A DNA stretch of 64,000 nucleotides from Tremella fuciformis (taxonomy: Eukaryota > Basidiomycota > Tremellomycetes > Tremellales > Tremellaceae), in the NCBI GenBank assembly GCA_032768795.1, contig CP136494.1, positions 1,364,001 through 1,428,000 on the forward strand, written 5' to 3'. The position numbers and the translations under genes were made by a program. Below the pieces are notes generated by a model, which saw nothing but the letters and a program-made list of their open reading frames with translations, made no database searches and had not been told where the DNA came from. Of this stretch, positions 1-12,295 are shown one piece after another. Each line of letters opens with the position of its first letter. Positions within the stretch are counted from its first letter, which is position 1.

Positions 1-271
1 TGACGGGGGACGCCTCTGTGCCCTCGGCAATGGCTACAATCTCGCCGACGCCCTCGTGGCCGCCGATGAGGGGCACGCTGGGCTTGACGGGCCAGTCACC
101 CAGCTTGGCGTGGAGGTCGGTGTGGCACACGCCGGTGTGGGAGATCTTGACGAGGCACTCGCCGGGCTTGAGCTGGTCGAGCGAGGGGACGGGGTGGGAC
201 GTGTTGATCTCGAGCTCGCCGCCGAGCTTGGGGACGACGGCGGCTGTCTGGGTGGAGGGGATGGAGGGCAT
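1..271 (-). CDS. Zinc-dependent alcohol dehydrogenase, N-terminal part (cut by window edge)
   Basis: The first 90 codons of a medium-chain, zinc-dependent alcohol dehydrogenase (yeast ADH1 type, NAD-linked ethanol/acetaldehyde interconversion). Start ATG is at 271. Seen in the sequence: the GVCHTDLH motif (Cys49 is the expected catalytic zinc ligand, with His50 and Asp52 beside it) and GGHEGVGEI (His72-Glu73, second zinc-site motif), spaced as in fungal ADHs. No mitochondrial-type leader precedes them, so a cytosolic enzyme is likelier. The Rossmann NAD domain and the structural-zinc cysteines lie beyond the window. A TATA-like box sits about 75 bp upstream of the ATG, which suits a strongly expressed gene. 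Paralogue identity cannot be decided from this fragment. Confidence 0.93.
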   Translation of the reverse strand, partial: MPSIPSTQTAAVVPKLGGELEINTSHPVPSLDQLKPGECLVKISHTGVCHTDLHAKLGDWPVKPSVPLIGGHEGVGEIVAIAEGTEASPV

Positions 272-1324
272 GTTGGAGCAGTGTCTGATGCGTGTGAAGT
301 GAAGCGGGGATGTCTTGTTGAGAGTGAGCGGGGTACGAGGAGTAGTATATATACGTCGAAGAGTCGCCGAGAGTATGGTCAGGGGCGGGGCCGAAGAGTG
401 GACAGTCCGGTTGAGAATTGAGCCGGACATGGGGCAGGGGTGGGTGACGAGATTGGACCCTGAGTCGGACTCGGCAACGTGTAATCCCGACGACGGCCGA
501 TCTGTCAAAATCAAGTACGAGTAGAATAGATGGGGGAGAGGCAGCAGCATAGGGTTTATATATCCATCGCTGCCTCTCTCTCTCACATCCCCAGCCCACC
601 AGCCCACCGTAGCACCATCGCGCTATCGTCCACCGGCCACCGGTCACGGAGATTGAGCGCCTCGGTGCAGCCAAGGCTGATCGGAACGATATGCCACTCT
701 AGTCAGGGCAGCCCAAGCCCCCCGGCTACATAGCCTAGGGCCGACAGAGTTATGCTTGCCCGGGCTTCTCTGCCTTCTCGACAATCTACCGCTGCCTCGC
801 CTGCTGCCTGCCCGAGGCGCTGTAGTCGTACCCCGACTTGCCACATGTTTCTGCCAAAACACCAGACAACCGCCGGTAATCGCCCACCGGCAACACTGCA
901 CCCGGGTGACTACCCTCGACCAGAGTGAGATCGTCTGCTCTGATTTGTCGGCGTCGTTCGGCTGGTATCGGTCAAAGGTCTCAATCTGCAACTTGAGGTA
1001 CGATCGCTCGCTCGCTTCCCTCCTGGGACCAATGTGGCGTGTAGCCTGGCGTACACTCCTCCCGATGGGGCCCTGTCACACTCCTCCATCCCCAACTTGC
1101 CCCACCGATCTTGACCGGGGCCTCTCTGTATTGTCGGGAGGGGTGGAGTGCGTAAGAGTTAGCGACCTCACCCGAGGGCGGGACATCGACCGCGACAGGC
1201 TGATTGGCAATACCCCGAATGTAGATTCCATTCCAAAGATCCAAAGACTGTAATCCCCCGTCTACGCTATCGCGCGCCACACTGGCAATGTCCTCTACGT
1301 CGCCCCTGCCGAGGCGCCCCTTGT
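272..1324. other. Intergenic, ADH promoter and exostosin 3' flank
   Basis: Apart from the TATA-like box, no gene is seen. Open frames here have unstructured composition, no recognisable motifs and no splice structure, so they are treated as chance. Confidence 0.5.
346..353 (-). promoter_or_regulatory. TATA-like box of the alcohol dehydrogenase gene
   Basis: The octamer TATATATA lies 75-82 bp upstream of the ADH start codon. Basidiomycete glycolytic and fermentative genes often have such a box at this distance. Inference from position only. Confidence 0.4.
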
Positions 1325-4300
1325 CTACGTCGGCAACACGTCCGGATTCTTGATCTCAGAGATAGGCTGGCGATAAATCGTGTCCACGCTGACGCCCTTC
1401 TCTCCCACTGGGTACCGCGTCCTCAGGCGCACATTGGCCTGGTGCAGCGCGAAGAATAGCGGTCCGCGTCTCTCCAGCTCGTCCTCGGGCCGCTCGTCGC
1501 TCGAATACAGGAACGCATCTCGCACGAGCATGAGGTTCGCCTGCATCTCCTCCAGCTGCTCTAGCGGAATCGCAGCAAGGATACGCTCGATCTCGTCCAG
1601 TTCGGTCGGCTTGATGCGGATCGAAAACTTGTACCAGTCGAGAAAGTCTGCGAAGGGGTAGTGCGACCCTTCGGCGGTGAGGACCGGGATGCACCCGGCG
1701 TAGATGGCGTCATTTGTTCGTGGTGACCAGCCTACTCTCAGCTTGTTGCGCGGTCGGGGAGATGGACGGAAGACTCACCCGCGATACCGGTCGGTTGTGG
1801 GCAAAAACGCGCGTTCTTGAGCTCGCCCATGTAGTCCCAGTTGTACCACGAGCTCTGAGGCCCCCCACCGGGCACGAGTTCTCTGAGCCCGGCACCGCCC
1901 CCGCTCGCATGTGAGCCGCAATCGCGTGTTCTTCCCCGTGCCCCAGTATGTTCCAGACCACGACAAGAGCTTGGTTCGTTCGCGCATCGCCGGTACTCTC
2001 TTCACATCGCCAAAATGCTCCAGAAGGTCGTACGACCGACACGTTCGCGCAGGCACGACAATGTCCTGATCAGGCCGGTAGCATGGCGAGTTGAAGTCGC
2101 CCTGCACGGACCACACTAGGGCATTGCGAAGCAGCCAGTCGGGATGCAGATTGGCTTCTCCCCTCGCCGACCAAATCTCCCTGGCAGATCAGCACGGCTC
2201 CAATTTCGGTCAAAGTCACTCACCAAGCAAAGCTGACACAGACTCCCCAATCATGTGTCAAGACAAACGCCAGCTTCTTCTCCTGAATCAAAACTCCGGG
2301 GATGGTCTTCATTGCGTATGCAACCATGTCATGCAGCATGAAAGGCTGCCCCGTGCACTGCTCGTACAGCGGCAACACAATCAAATCGGCCTCCTTTGCA
2401 GGCACGCTGATGTGTCGCATAGCGCGGTACATGATGTTGTCGGCAGAGAAGCAGTGTCGGTCGTGCAGCTTGTGGCATCGGCGGCTTCGATCTCCGCCTC
2501 GCCCGGGTATCCTGAGACCACGTGCACCTTGGGAAAGTCGGGCTGAGCGACAAGCGAGTCTCGTGCTTCGGGGAGGAGCACGTCCCGCCAGTCTTTCTTT
2601 GACACGACGGTCGCCAGCTTGTTTCCCTCCAGCATCGATTTAAGAGGATTCGTGATCGTTCGGAGGTTGGTTAGCAGCGGGTTGTCGCGTCTCGGTCTGC
2701 AACCGTCTGCACGAACACACCGGCAGTCTCCCGTCTGGATGCAGATGGTCGGCGAGTCACACTCGTTCCAGCACGGCGGTAGCTCTGCCCAGGCCCCAGT
2801 CATCGGGACGCACGCTGAGTTCCTTCGAAACTTGCAGTGCGTCTTGCAAAGATTCGCCGAGCTCTGGTGGACTGGCCATGGCGTCCAGAGCGCGTTGTTC
2901 GGCGGACAAGCGAGCATAGTTGTATCCGACAGCCCGCTCGGCACGGCTGCAGTGATGCATGCGCCGCGAGGCGTTGAAGGGGATCTGGCCGGTGTGCCCG
3001 TACATCACATCGGCCGTCTCGAAATCGTCCAGAAGAAGAGGCCAGTCGCCTTCTTTCGGGCAGCAAATAACCGTCATGCGCATGTCAAAGTGCTCGCTGT
3101 CCGCCATGTGCTCCATGACGAAGAAGGTCGAGTTGTCCGTGGCGTTCGCAACGGCGTGCAGCTGCTGGCCCGTACGGGGAACCATGACTCGAAGGTTCGA
3201 GGATCCATCTTGGACCTGGACATCAGTAGCGCTTCAATAGCCTACACGCGACGCACCTCGATGTCGAAATCGAGGATTGCGGCGTCTTCCTCTTGATCCG
3301 GCGGGAACATCTCTAGTTGCACGACGCCTTGATCCCAGTTCTCTTCCGAGATGCCCAGCGTCCCCCTGCCCTTTCTCATCTTCGAAGCGCACGCGGACCA
3401 GCCGATCCCGATTGTCGCTCGAAGGCTGGACACGAACATACCACACACTGGCATTCCAATTGTAAGAGACCACTTTGTCTCCATCGGCACCGCAGAACCG
3501 CCCGTCCTCGCACTTGACATGATGGATCCATCCATCGTGATTGAAACCCATGCCAACCGTGCATCCCTCGAGTTGGGTGAGATCCTTGTTGCGCACATCC
3601 TCTGCTTGCTCGCGCAGTCCCAAGCCAAGGGCGGGAAAGTCGACAGAGGGCGCGCAGTTTTCAGACAAAAACGAGCGCGTGTACTCTGCCATTTCGGAGG
3701 AGAGTTGAGTGACGGCTTTGCCGAGTCCGACGGCCAAAGAAGTGGCCGGCTGCCAATCCAGCTCCTGTAACGCCTTGGCATTGGAGTACTCGGCTACTCC
3801 AGCGAAAGACGATTTGTGATCGCCCATATCACGCACGGGAGACATGGTTCCGGTTTGAGCGCGAACCAGGTCCACGACCTCTTCTTGCGTCCAACGCTTG
3901 CCGCCGGAGACAAGATTGTAATTGGCCACACCCTCGCCCAGCGTGTCTTGCTGAGATGCCAGTCGAGCCATGATCTTCTTCATGCCCTCCACTGCATCAT
4001 CGACGTGGAGGAGATCCATCGGATGGGCATCCGACGAGTACTGGATGGCTGTGGAGGTGATCGAATGTATAATGAGCGCCGGGAAGAACTGCTGGGTAAT
4101 AGCGGTCGATTGAGGGAACCCGTAGACGTCGCTGAATCGAACGATCGCAGCCCGCAGGGATCCCTTAGCACCGACGCTGGACAGTGCTCTCCTCTCGAGT
4201 TCCTCGGCATCGGGGACAGGCATAGCGACCGCGGCAATTGACGGCGAGCGTCCTGCAGCCTCGATAAGCTTTTCGCCTGCAAGCTTGGTCCGGCCAATAG

Positions 4301-5121
4301 CAGTGGTTGGGCTCTTGTCCGTCTCTTCATCCGCAGTGGGGTTGACCATCTCTGAGCTCCCGTACACGTCCATCGAGGAAGCGTAGATTATCCAAGGGAT
4401 AGAGGACACCTTGCCCCAACCTAGAATGGCTCGCTTCTGCCTTTGCCGCAAGCTGTTGATCTGGTCCAGTACAGCTTGTGTCCCTCCCTCGTTGACCTTG
4501 AGACACTCGGCCTCTTTGGGCAGACACCATGCCTCAAGAGAAATGGCCGCAAGGTGGATCACGCCGTCAAAGCTCACCGACGTGAAGAGGGACGATAGGA
4601 GAGTGGAGGGTGCGAGGATGGATCCGCGATGATAGACGATGTTGCTGGATTTGCGCAGCGTCGCTGGACGTTTCTGCACATCGACGACATGTACGAGGTA
4701 CTCGGATGACAGATCATTGACGAGCGCTTGACCTGAGCGTCAGCGATCTCTACCGGTATCAGGCAGCGCCGAGGACGAGGGGCGTACCTAATTGGCCGGC
4801 GCCGCCCGTGACAAGCAGGGTCTTCTTCTTGCCGCTGCCCGTCAATCCCAGCCCCTCTAGCCCAAGCTTGCCAGTCTTGAGCCAGTCTCCGACCCCTCCA
4901 CCACCGCCGGGCTTGCTGGGAGAAGGCACGTCTTCCTCGAAGTCGTCTGCCCAATCGTCCCAGTGCTGCGGGCCCTGTTTCGTTGGCCTGTACGGCGCAT
5001 ACTCCTGGTCGAGCTCATCGCCGCCAGGCCCGGAGTGGAGCAGGAAGACGACGAGGACGAAGATGATGCACAGGAGGGCGGCTGTCCGCGGCCGGGCAAA
5101 GAAGCGGGGGAGCAGCGACAT
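1325..5121 (-). CDS. Type II membrane fusion protein: SDR epimerase-like domain plus exostosin (GT47) glycosyltransferase
   Basis: ATG at 5121. Residues about 13-31 form a membrane anchor, then a Pro/Gly-rich stem, then an extended-SDR NAD-binding motif TGGAGQLG (about 105-112). The exon 1/2 junction (intron 4733-4787) runs through this motif. ASSMDVYGSS supplies the SDR serine, but the usual Tyr of YxxxK reads Ile (AIGRTK). A poorly recognisable middle region follows, with a short cysteine-rich stretch (CDSPTICIQTGDCRC), then the exostosin domain (CFSADNIMYRAMRH; QPTGIAGWSPRTNDAIYAGC) to the stop at 1325. Supported introns: 4733-4787, 3216-3256, about 2762-2813, 2200-2250 region (GTGAGT donor) and 1732-1778. 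Frame changes near 3360, 2480 and 1900 need extra introns or are indels (see findings). Likely a Golgi glycan enzyme; substrate unknown. Family call is firm, exact exon model is not. Confidence 0.75.
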
Positions 5122-8100
5122 CGTGTATGCGCGGTGGGCGGTGTGGGAATCACGTATGCCGGTATGCTCGAGTGCTACGCTATGCTATGTGCGGCGCGAG
5201 GGGCAGGACATGATCAGCCGATGCTGAGGTGGAGAGGCGACAGCAACGTGGTGGCCACGATGCGCCCAGAGAGCTCGCAGAGTGACCAAGGGACAGGAAG
5301 GAGGAGGGTCGGAAAGGGGAGAGTGCCTAGAGCCCTTTCGCCCGGATGGTCTAGCCGAGATTCTAGCGTGAAGCGACTCTCACTCTCGCGATCAAATGAT
5401 CAGAGCGACAGAGTGAGCGACTGGTTATGTGAGAGTGACTATGGGCGGCGAATGACTGATGATTGTGCTGTAGACGGAAAAAGTCAAATGGGTTTGGGTG
5501 GTGGTACCTCTATCCCACTCAGGGCACGGCAGAGAGAGAGAGCATGTTACTGCCGCTCGCGACTTGACAGGTCAGAAGGGCAGATCGCGTTCCAGATCCT
5601 GATCCAGCAGTCACCCGCAAGGCATCCACAGAGCCTAGGCAGTGAATGCATGCAGCGTAGTTACTGGTATCACGCATCAGCTTCAGCACCAAGCGTTCAT
5701 AATCAATGCAGGCGCTGGATCTACGGCGCTTGAACCCTCTGGCCAGGCAGCAAGTATCCTCTATACGTCTCCTGCTTCCTGCCCCTCCCCCTCGTGGCCG
5801 CCGCGGTGTCTTCCCGCGGTCGCCTGACAGTACTTGGGGCCGCAGGTCTGGCATGCCGTGGGACATGGACCATAGGCGCGCCACACTGTCGATGCCCATG
5901 ATCTGGCCTCACTGATCACTGATGGAGGGCGGTCGGACCGAAAGCTGTTCTTTCGCCCGTCGTTGATCCGATGATCCGTCCAACTCGTGCTCGTCCGCAC
6001 TCTCTCCTCCCATGTCAACCTTGTATGGCTAGTCCCCACCCGACCTGCACTGCATCGCTGACGGTAGAATAAGCACACTCTGACGGAGCGAGGCAGCTCA
6101 GGGCTTTGCCACGCGGAGGACAATAATCTGATGGTGCCTCGCGAGTACACATAGCTTCCCAGTCGACGCTGTCCTCTTTCTTCGCTCACACACCGAACAA
6201 CGATTCCTTCTCGAACACTTTGAAACGCGCCAAGGGGTACAATGCATACCCAGACCACAGGCAGGCGTAACGCTTCCATTGTCCTCGCCAGCGCCAACGC
6301 AACAGTACTCCCGCCGGAACACGACCCACTACAGCGCCGCGCCTGCCGCGCTTCGTTCCTCATTGTCCGAGCTGAGTGCCTGCTCGGCCCTCGGAGATGA
6401 CGCATAGTCGATGGTCTGAGCGCATCAGCCCCACAGGTCACATGCATCAGGCGATGGACAGCAATGTCGCACAGGCGTGACCATCTCGCCGGGGTGCCGG
6501 GAGCCCAGCACGGTCATGGAGGACAATGCGAGAGAAGACGGCGCTGCAAGCAGGGTGGGAACAAGCTTCGATCCGACCGAGCCATCAATAGGCCCCCTGA
6601 CACACATCAAACATCTCATGTGCAACCCATCAATTGTCGACGGCCCTCGTGCTGATTGTTCCATCAAGCCATCGGCACATCCTCATCCTCGCGCACTGCG
6701 CCAGCGGGCAGTGACGCTGCTCTCGTCCCAAGCATTCCGCAGTCCTTGGAGGCTTGGAGCATTCGCTGTGAAGGGCACCCTTTCCAATGCCCAAGGAAGG
6801 GAAGCGCGGACGAGTGGAAGGAGCGATGTTCCCCCTCATTGCGAACTTTGAACGGATTGGACCCTGCCCGCGTATCGCGATTCAGCGGTGGTCTGGTGTG
6901 ACCAGAGTCAGAGATATATACTCCCACCTGACTCGCGCTCTCTCCCTCTCTCCCACGCACTCCTTGCTGATTTACGACTCTGATCGCGCGAACCGTTTAG
7001 ACACCTTGTGCATAGATCTCACCGACGACTCTTGACGACAACGACCGCGGCTAAGAGGACAGCGCTCAGACGTCGGCGACCGTGCTCGGTGATCGCTGAT
7101 CCCACTCGACGTATCGCATCAGGTGAGTCGCCCACCACGAGGCCTTTTGTCGAAAGACAGATCATCGCTGACACATGCTTGTTCTTCTCTGATTGCCACG
7201 TCGACACCTTTTGTTCTCGGCAATTCATCGCTCTCAGGTCGTGATCCCATCACCCAATCAAGCCATCAGCCTAATTGAGCACGATTGCTGGTCGCCAAAG
7301 GCTCGCTCCCGGCCGTCGGACTGCTGGTGTCAGCGCGACGCGTGAGCAATCTCCATTCAGATCCCCTCCAACTCTCTCTTAAAACCTCGTCCGACGTCCT
7401 TTGCTGCGCATACATTTGCCTTGGAGCCTTGGCCAGGGGCAGCGCCACGATGGTCGTCAAGAGGGCGTAGGGACAGCACGGCGTGGCGAGATGCATCTGG
7501 ATTGGACGAGCTCTAGCTGACAACATTTCTCCCCTTGCTTGATTGTCGAATATTGCCCACTTCGGACGACCTCCTTTGCCATCATCACGCTGCTCCACGC
7601 TGGTCCCGATGGGCCCTTGATGGCTCTCTCTATTTCTCTTTTTGATCGCCCTGACTACGCCTCTACCCTTCCGCGTTTCATCATCACGCCATGTTCACCA
7701 TACCCAACATGGTAACTCTCCACCCCTCAAAATCATAATTCGGCACAGGCAGTCGAGGTCCGTGGTCGGAACGGGTGGAACGGCTCTGAATCGCTACGCC
7801 CGCCCTGGACGCCCCAACGAGTAGACTAGCCGTCGTACTCCCTCGTGCACAGCCTGCCCACGCGCTCGGGCACTCGAGATCTGCGGCGTACACGGCCGAG
7901 ACATCGGTAGGTCTCTCTCTCTCGCATCCTGCCCCATGCCCATATCTCAACGGCGCCGCGCCGCGTCGCGTCGTCAAGCGTCAAGTTTCGGAGCTGACGC
8001 TTGTCTCTCTCGCTGTTCGACCATTCCACTCCCATCATTGGGCGCCGCCACTCGTCAACCCCTTCCGCCATCCACGGGCTGTCAATATCCGGTGCTATCC

Positions 8101-8864
8101 GCAATCCCATGCCATTCCATCGTACCCTCCGTTGGATGCCCGCGCGCTATCGCATACGCTATCGTCGTCACCTGACCTTTGGGTCCTGTGTCACATCGTC
8201 CGCGGTCTCGTCCCGTTCCCTATTTCCTTGATGATCCACTACTCCAACCCCAAAATCTGATGGGACCTATCTACCCTCGATACGGGGTCCTACTGGGTGC
8301 GTCGTCGTTGTTCCCCCCCTCTCCACTCCCTCCCCCTTCCCGCAACCCTCTCCGCCATCTCCGGCTCCTCGACGACCAAACCATTTCTCTCCCTCGATAG
8401 ACTAGACACATATATTTCACCGCCCCTCCCTGCCCTCCCCCTTCTCGTTTCTTCAAGGCTTCAGTCTCGAAGACCAGGAGACTCGACTCGTCAACACCTC
8501 TCACTCTGTCAACGTCATTGACAACGTCGACCTCGAGGCAGTTTGGCAGATCCCTTGTTTCCCTCTGCGCCCGCCCGCTGGTCAGGTTCCATCACCATCA
8601 CGATCACCCTTTCTCTCGAATAAACTCTTTTACGACGTTTATCCTGTTCGCCTTGTCTGCCCTTGTGATCCCCTCGCGTCTCTCTCTATACCCCAACCCC
8701 AGGCCGCGTCCATCACAACAACCACAACACCGCCTCGAGGATTCCATTATCACTCGTCCTTGTATATCAGCAGAGAGGGAAAAAAAAAGTCACTGTCACT
8801 GTCCGACTAACCTTTTGTCGCTCTTGTCGTCACCGATCTTGTCAAAGTCATAGAACGAGCTATC
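5122..8864. other. 3.7-kb gene-free region, probable long leader of the C2H2 gene
   Basis: No open frame on either strand shows protein-like composition or a known motif. The left end is the promoter of the epimerase-exostosin gene. From about 8200 to 8860 the + strand is strongly pyrimidine-rich with runs of CTCTCT/CCTCC, as in basidiomycete promoters and 5' UTRs next to the start site. Several short upstream ATGs occur. Such long upstream regions are usual for fungal regulatory genes. Confidence 0.5.
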
Positions 8865-11780
8865 ATGGACGTCTTGGACGTGAGTCATCTTCATCTGCCT
8901 ACTTCCCACGCACCCAAATTCCCTCTTTCTGCCAAAATGCTGCCTCCGCGCGCCCGTCTCAGCCAGTCTACGGCGCGACTTTTTTTTCTTCTTGTCATCC
9001 AATCATCTCTCACAAAAGGGCCTGAGCTGACGCTTGCCTCTTGCTACCTCGTTCACCTCACCATGCCATTGCCCAAACGCCCCTCCGCTCACCCCAACGT
9101 ATCCCGTGCAACGCCTCTTCCTCGCACATGCACTCCGACCCCATCCCTGCTGACGCCTGACATTCCGCTCGATGTTGTACACTCACTTGCGGAATTCCTG
9201 CACTTCTCCCCTGGTCCTTCATCTGCGGCGCAATGCTCCTTGTCTCCGTCTGCTCCCTCCTCTCGTCCTTCCTCGCCGCTGTCACCGTGCCCCTCTCCCG
9301 ACCTTCCCGGCGCGCTCGACGTTGCCCTCTCCGTCACTGGGTTGGAATCGGACGAGCAGCTGATGAACGACTCCAACCAGGTCGGTCCGGGTCACGACAT
9401 CCACCTGCGCCCTTTCGTGTGTAAATTCAAAGACTGCAACAAAGCGTTCGCCAGGAAGAGCGATCTTGCGCGACATTTCCGGATCCATACCAATGACAGG
9501 TGAGTCTCGTGCGACTCTGTGGACGGGTGGTAGCCAATCCTGCAGACCCTTCCACTGCTTGTTCCCTCAATGCGGGAAATCGTTCATCCAAAGGTCCGCT
9601 TTGACGGTCCATACCCGGACACAGTGAGCTTTCAGAAATTGATGTTTCGACCCATCTCATGAAACAGCACCGGTGAACGCCCGCACCAATGTCTGGTTTG
9701 CCTGAAGACCTTCGCAGACTCGTCTTCGCTTGCACGACACCGCCGTATCCAGTCAGTCATGTCAATGAAGCGTTCTTTCTGAGCTGATCGTGAAAGTACT
9801 GGCAAACGCCCTTATGCTTGCAAGATCCCGGGCTGTGGTCGTGCTTTTGCTCGTCGAAACACCTTCCTGAAGCACTACAAGCGTCAGCATCCAACTCACC
9901 CGACCCCTTCGTCTCAGTTTCACTCGAGACGCGTTCCGCCGGGCCTTTCCACTTATGGCCACCGCTCCCCCAATGGAACATTCCTCGCCCCTGGTCCTCT
10001 TGGACCCAACGGACAGCCGCAGTACTACATCGCTACACCATCTTCAGCCGGTACCCCCCACGGGTACGCCGCTCCTTACCCGGCGGAAGGGGCGGCGCAT
10101 GGGTACGCCGGAGGCTTCACCGGGGCTTATCAGTTCCCTCAACAGCCGCAGTTGGTCTTTTCCGCCCCCGGATCCGGATCTGGCGGTCATGCTACCATTC
10201 GTCCGAACTATCACCTTGGATCCGGCACTCACACACCCTCCGAGATCGCCTCGGATGTCCACACCCCCACCACTCCCGAGCCATCCTCGGCAGTCTCATC
10301 TCAGTACCCTTTCTCCTCCGCCCACTATGAGGGCCATTTCGACTACAGCGAGGGTCACGCGGTCTCGCGCGCGGCAGCTGCGAACGGAGGCATGATGTAT
10401 ATCAAGGCCGAAGAGACTCACCGTACCGTCTCTGACGGCGCCCAGCACCGGGTTCATCAGCCTGGAAGCCAGTTTGTCGTCGGCGGCGGGTTCACCGCGC
10501 AGCAGCTCTCCTACCCACAAGGTCATCACGGCGGTCTACACCCCTCGTACTTCCCGCACGTGGGCCCGCCTGCGGCCGTTCAACCGCGGTCTGCCACCTC
10601 GCCGATGCTCAGGTCCCCGTTCGTCGGTCGACCCCCTCACTCTGCACACTCAGAGGGAGGAGAGCGACATGGAAGTCCCGACCAGCTGGTGGAAATCGGC
10701 AATGTCCCGTCCTTCCACATTTCCGCACCGAATGGTCAATCACTTCATATGCCAGCGTCCGCGGTCGGATCCGCTCATTACAACCCGCTCTCACAAAACC
10801 CTCCTCAGTTCGCGATGGCGCCATCACAGCATGACCGCCTTCACAGCGCCCCTCCCACTCTGACCCGTTTCCACTCGATGCCCAGTGTCCCTACGGTTCA
10901 CCAGTGGGGCGAGATGCCGCCAACGCAGACCACCGGAGGCCAGGCTCTGACCGATGGCAATGTCAGCCGCCATGCCAGTCAGGAGTGGGAGGATATTGAG
11001 AGTGACATGGGCGATGATGAGGATGAGACGGAGGATGAAGAACCCTCGCACCCTTTCCCGCAGCAAATGGCCGTCGATCCAAGCTCCGCCGATGAGCTTC
11101 AGGCTCAAAAAGCCTTCGCCCAAGCGCAGTGGGGAGCGCCAATGGTGTACCCTGCCCCACAACACCCGAACGGTCGGGTCGATCAGCCCCGCGCCATCTC
11201 AGCTACGTCGACCGCATCGTCTGCTACGCTCGTGGCGTCCCTCCCCGGCGTCTCTCCCCTCAACCACACGGTTCTCCCGCCGATATCGGTCTTCTCGCAG
11301 GCTACGCCTTCTATGGCTATAACGCCCATCAACCCGAATGCGTTTTACCCGACCCCCATCACGCCTGCCAATGCGCACTGGATGTATCAGCCTGGTCACC
11401 AGCATCCCGGAATGCCCATGCAGGAGGACTGTCAGCAGACGATTACTCTCACGACCCCTCCCAAGGGCATGCGCAAGGAGTCGAATAGCATCGCCAACGT
11501 CGGTCTTGGTATCGCCAATGTGCACTTCGACGAGCGTGATGCATCGTACATCACAAAGGGTCAACCGGGATTCGACCATGTTGCCGTCGAGGCCCAGAAC
11601 GAAGAGGAGGTGGGGTCAGAGGGTGAGGAAGAGCTCAGCGAGGACGACTATGTTGAGGCGGACGATAGTGACGATGAGTTTGTCCTCGGCAATCGGAAGA
11701 AGCGCGGCTCGGCCAAGAAGAGCATCAAGAGTGGCAAGGGCAAATTGATCAACAAGAGCCGACGCAAGATCGCTGTCTGA
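8865..11780 (+). CDS. C2H2 zinc-finger transcription factor with four fingers and acidic C-terminus
   Basis: Exons 8865-9499, 9546-9623, 9668-9751 and 9797-11780 give 926 residues. Four consecutive C2H2 fingers begin near residue 184 ([21 protein letters not shown]), joined by TGERP/TGKRP-like linkers, and three short introns fall inside the array, each splicing in frame. After the fingers comes a long low-complexity region rich in Pro, Ser, His and Gly, then an acidic block (EDETEDEE, later [11 protein letters not shown]) and a basic tail ([13 protein letters not shown]) that may be a nuclear signal. This is a DNA-binding regulator; its targets cannot be read from sequence. The start is uncertain: the first ATG (8865) is followed at once by a GTGAGT that could be a donor, and ATG 9063 has a good context. 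Confidence 0.85.
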
Positions 11781-12295
11781 CTTGCTCGCCGACGCCCCAA
11801 ATCCAATACATCATGTCTTCCCAATTGTCAATACGATCTAGAGACACGCCAAAAATCCAAAAAGACACGAAAAAAAGAAAGTACATATACGCGGCCACCG
11901 AGGAGCATGAGAAGCCCGATCGAACGTTAGAAAATATGTCCCACAGCAGAGGCTAGAGCGCTTTTAATGGAACCAACCGCCTCATCGCCATTCACCATCA
12001 TCGACAGCCGCATCGCATCCAAATCCAATCACTCGCAACCCATACCGCATCTGACATCGCCATGTCGCCTCGGCTTTCCGTGGATCTTTTTCCCCTTTCT
12101 TTTGTAGATACAGTATGCGCTTTACGATATGACGAGCAGAATATGATGAGCGCGGTCTTTCATGTCTATATACCCTTCATGCACAAGTGTCACGACTGCT
12201 AATGGGACAAGCGAAGCATGATCGTTCGTTGCATCGTTGCATCACGTTTATTGTCATGGACATCCAAGCTAGTCAAATTAAATATCTCCCCTCGC
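11781..12295. other. Convergent 3' intergenic region
   Basis: Lies between the stop codons of the C2H2 gene and RCC1. Relatively AT-rich with short A/T runs; presumably both 3' UTRs and polyadenylation sites. No gene seen. Confidence 0.5.

Noticed and set aside
756..1253. A 165-codon + strand open frame left of the exostosin gene.
   Set aside because: No domain-like pattern, no signal or splice sites, and it lies in the ADH upstream flank.
5761..6447. A 228-codon minus-strand open frame in the gene-free region.
   Set aside because: Composition is Arg/Ser/Cys-rich and random-looking, with no motif and no conserved start; typical of GC-rich non-coding DNA.
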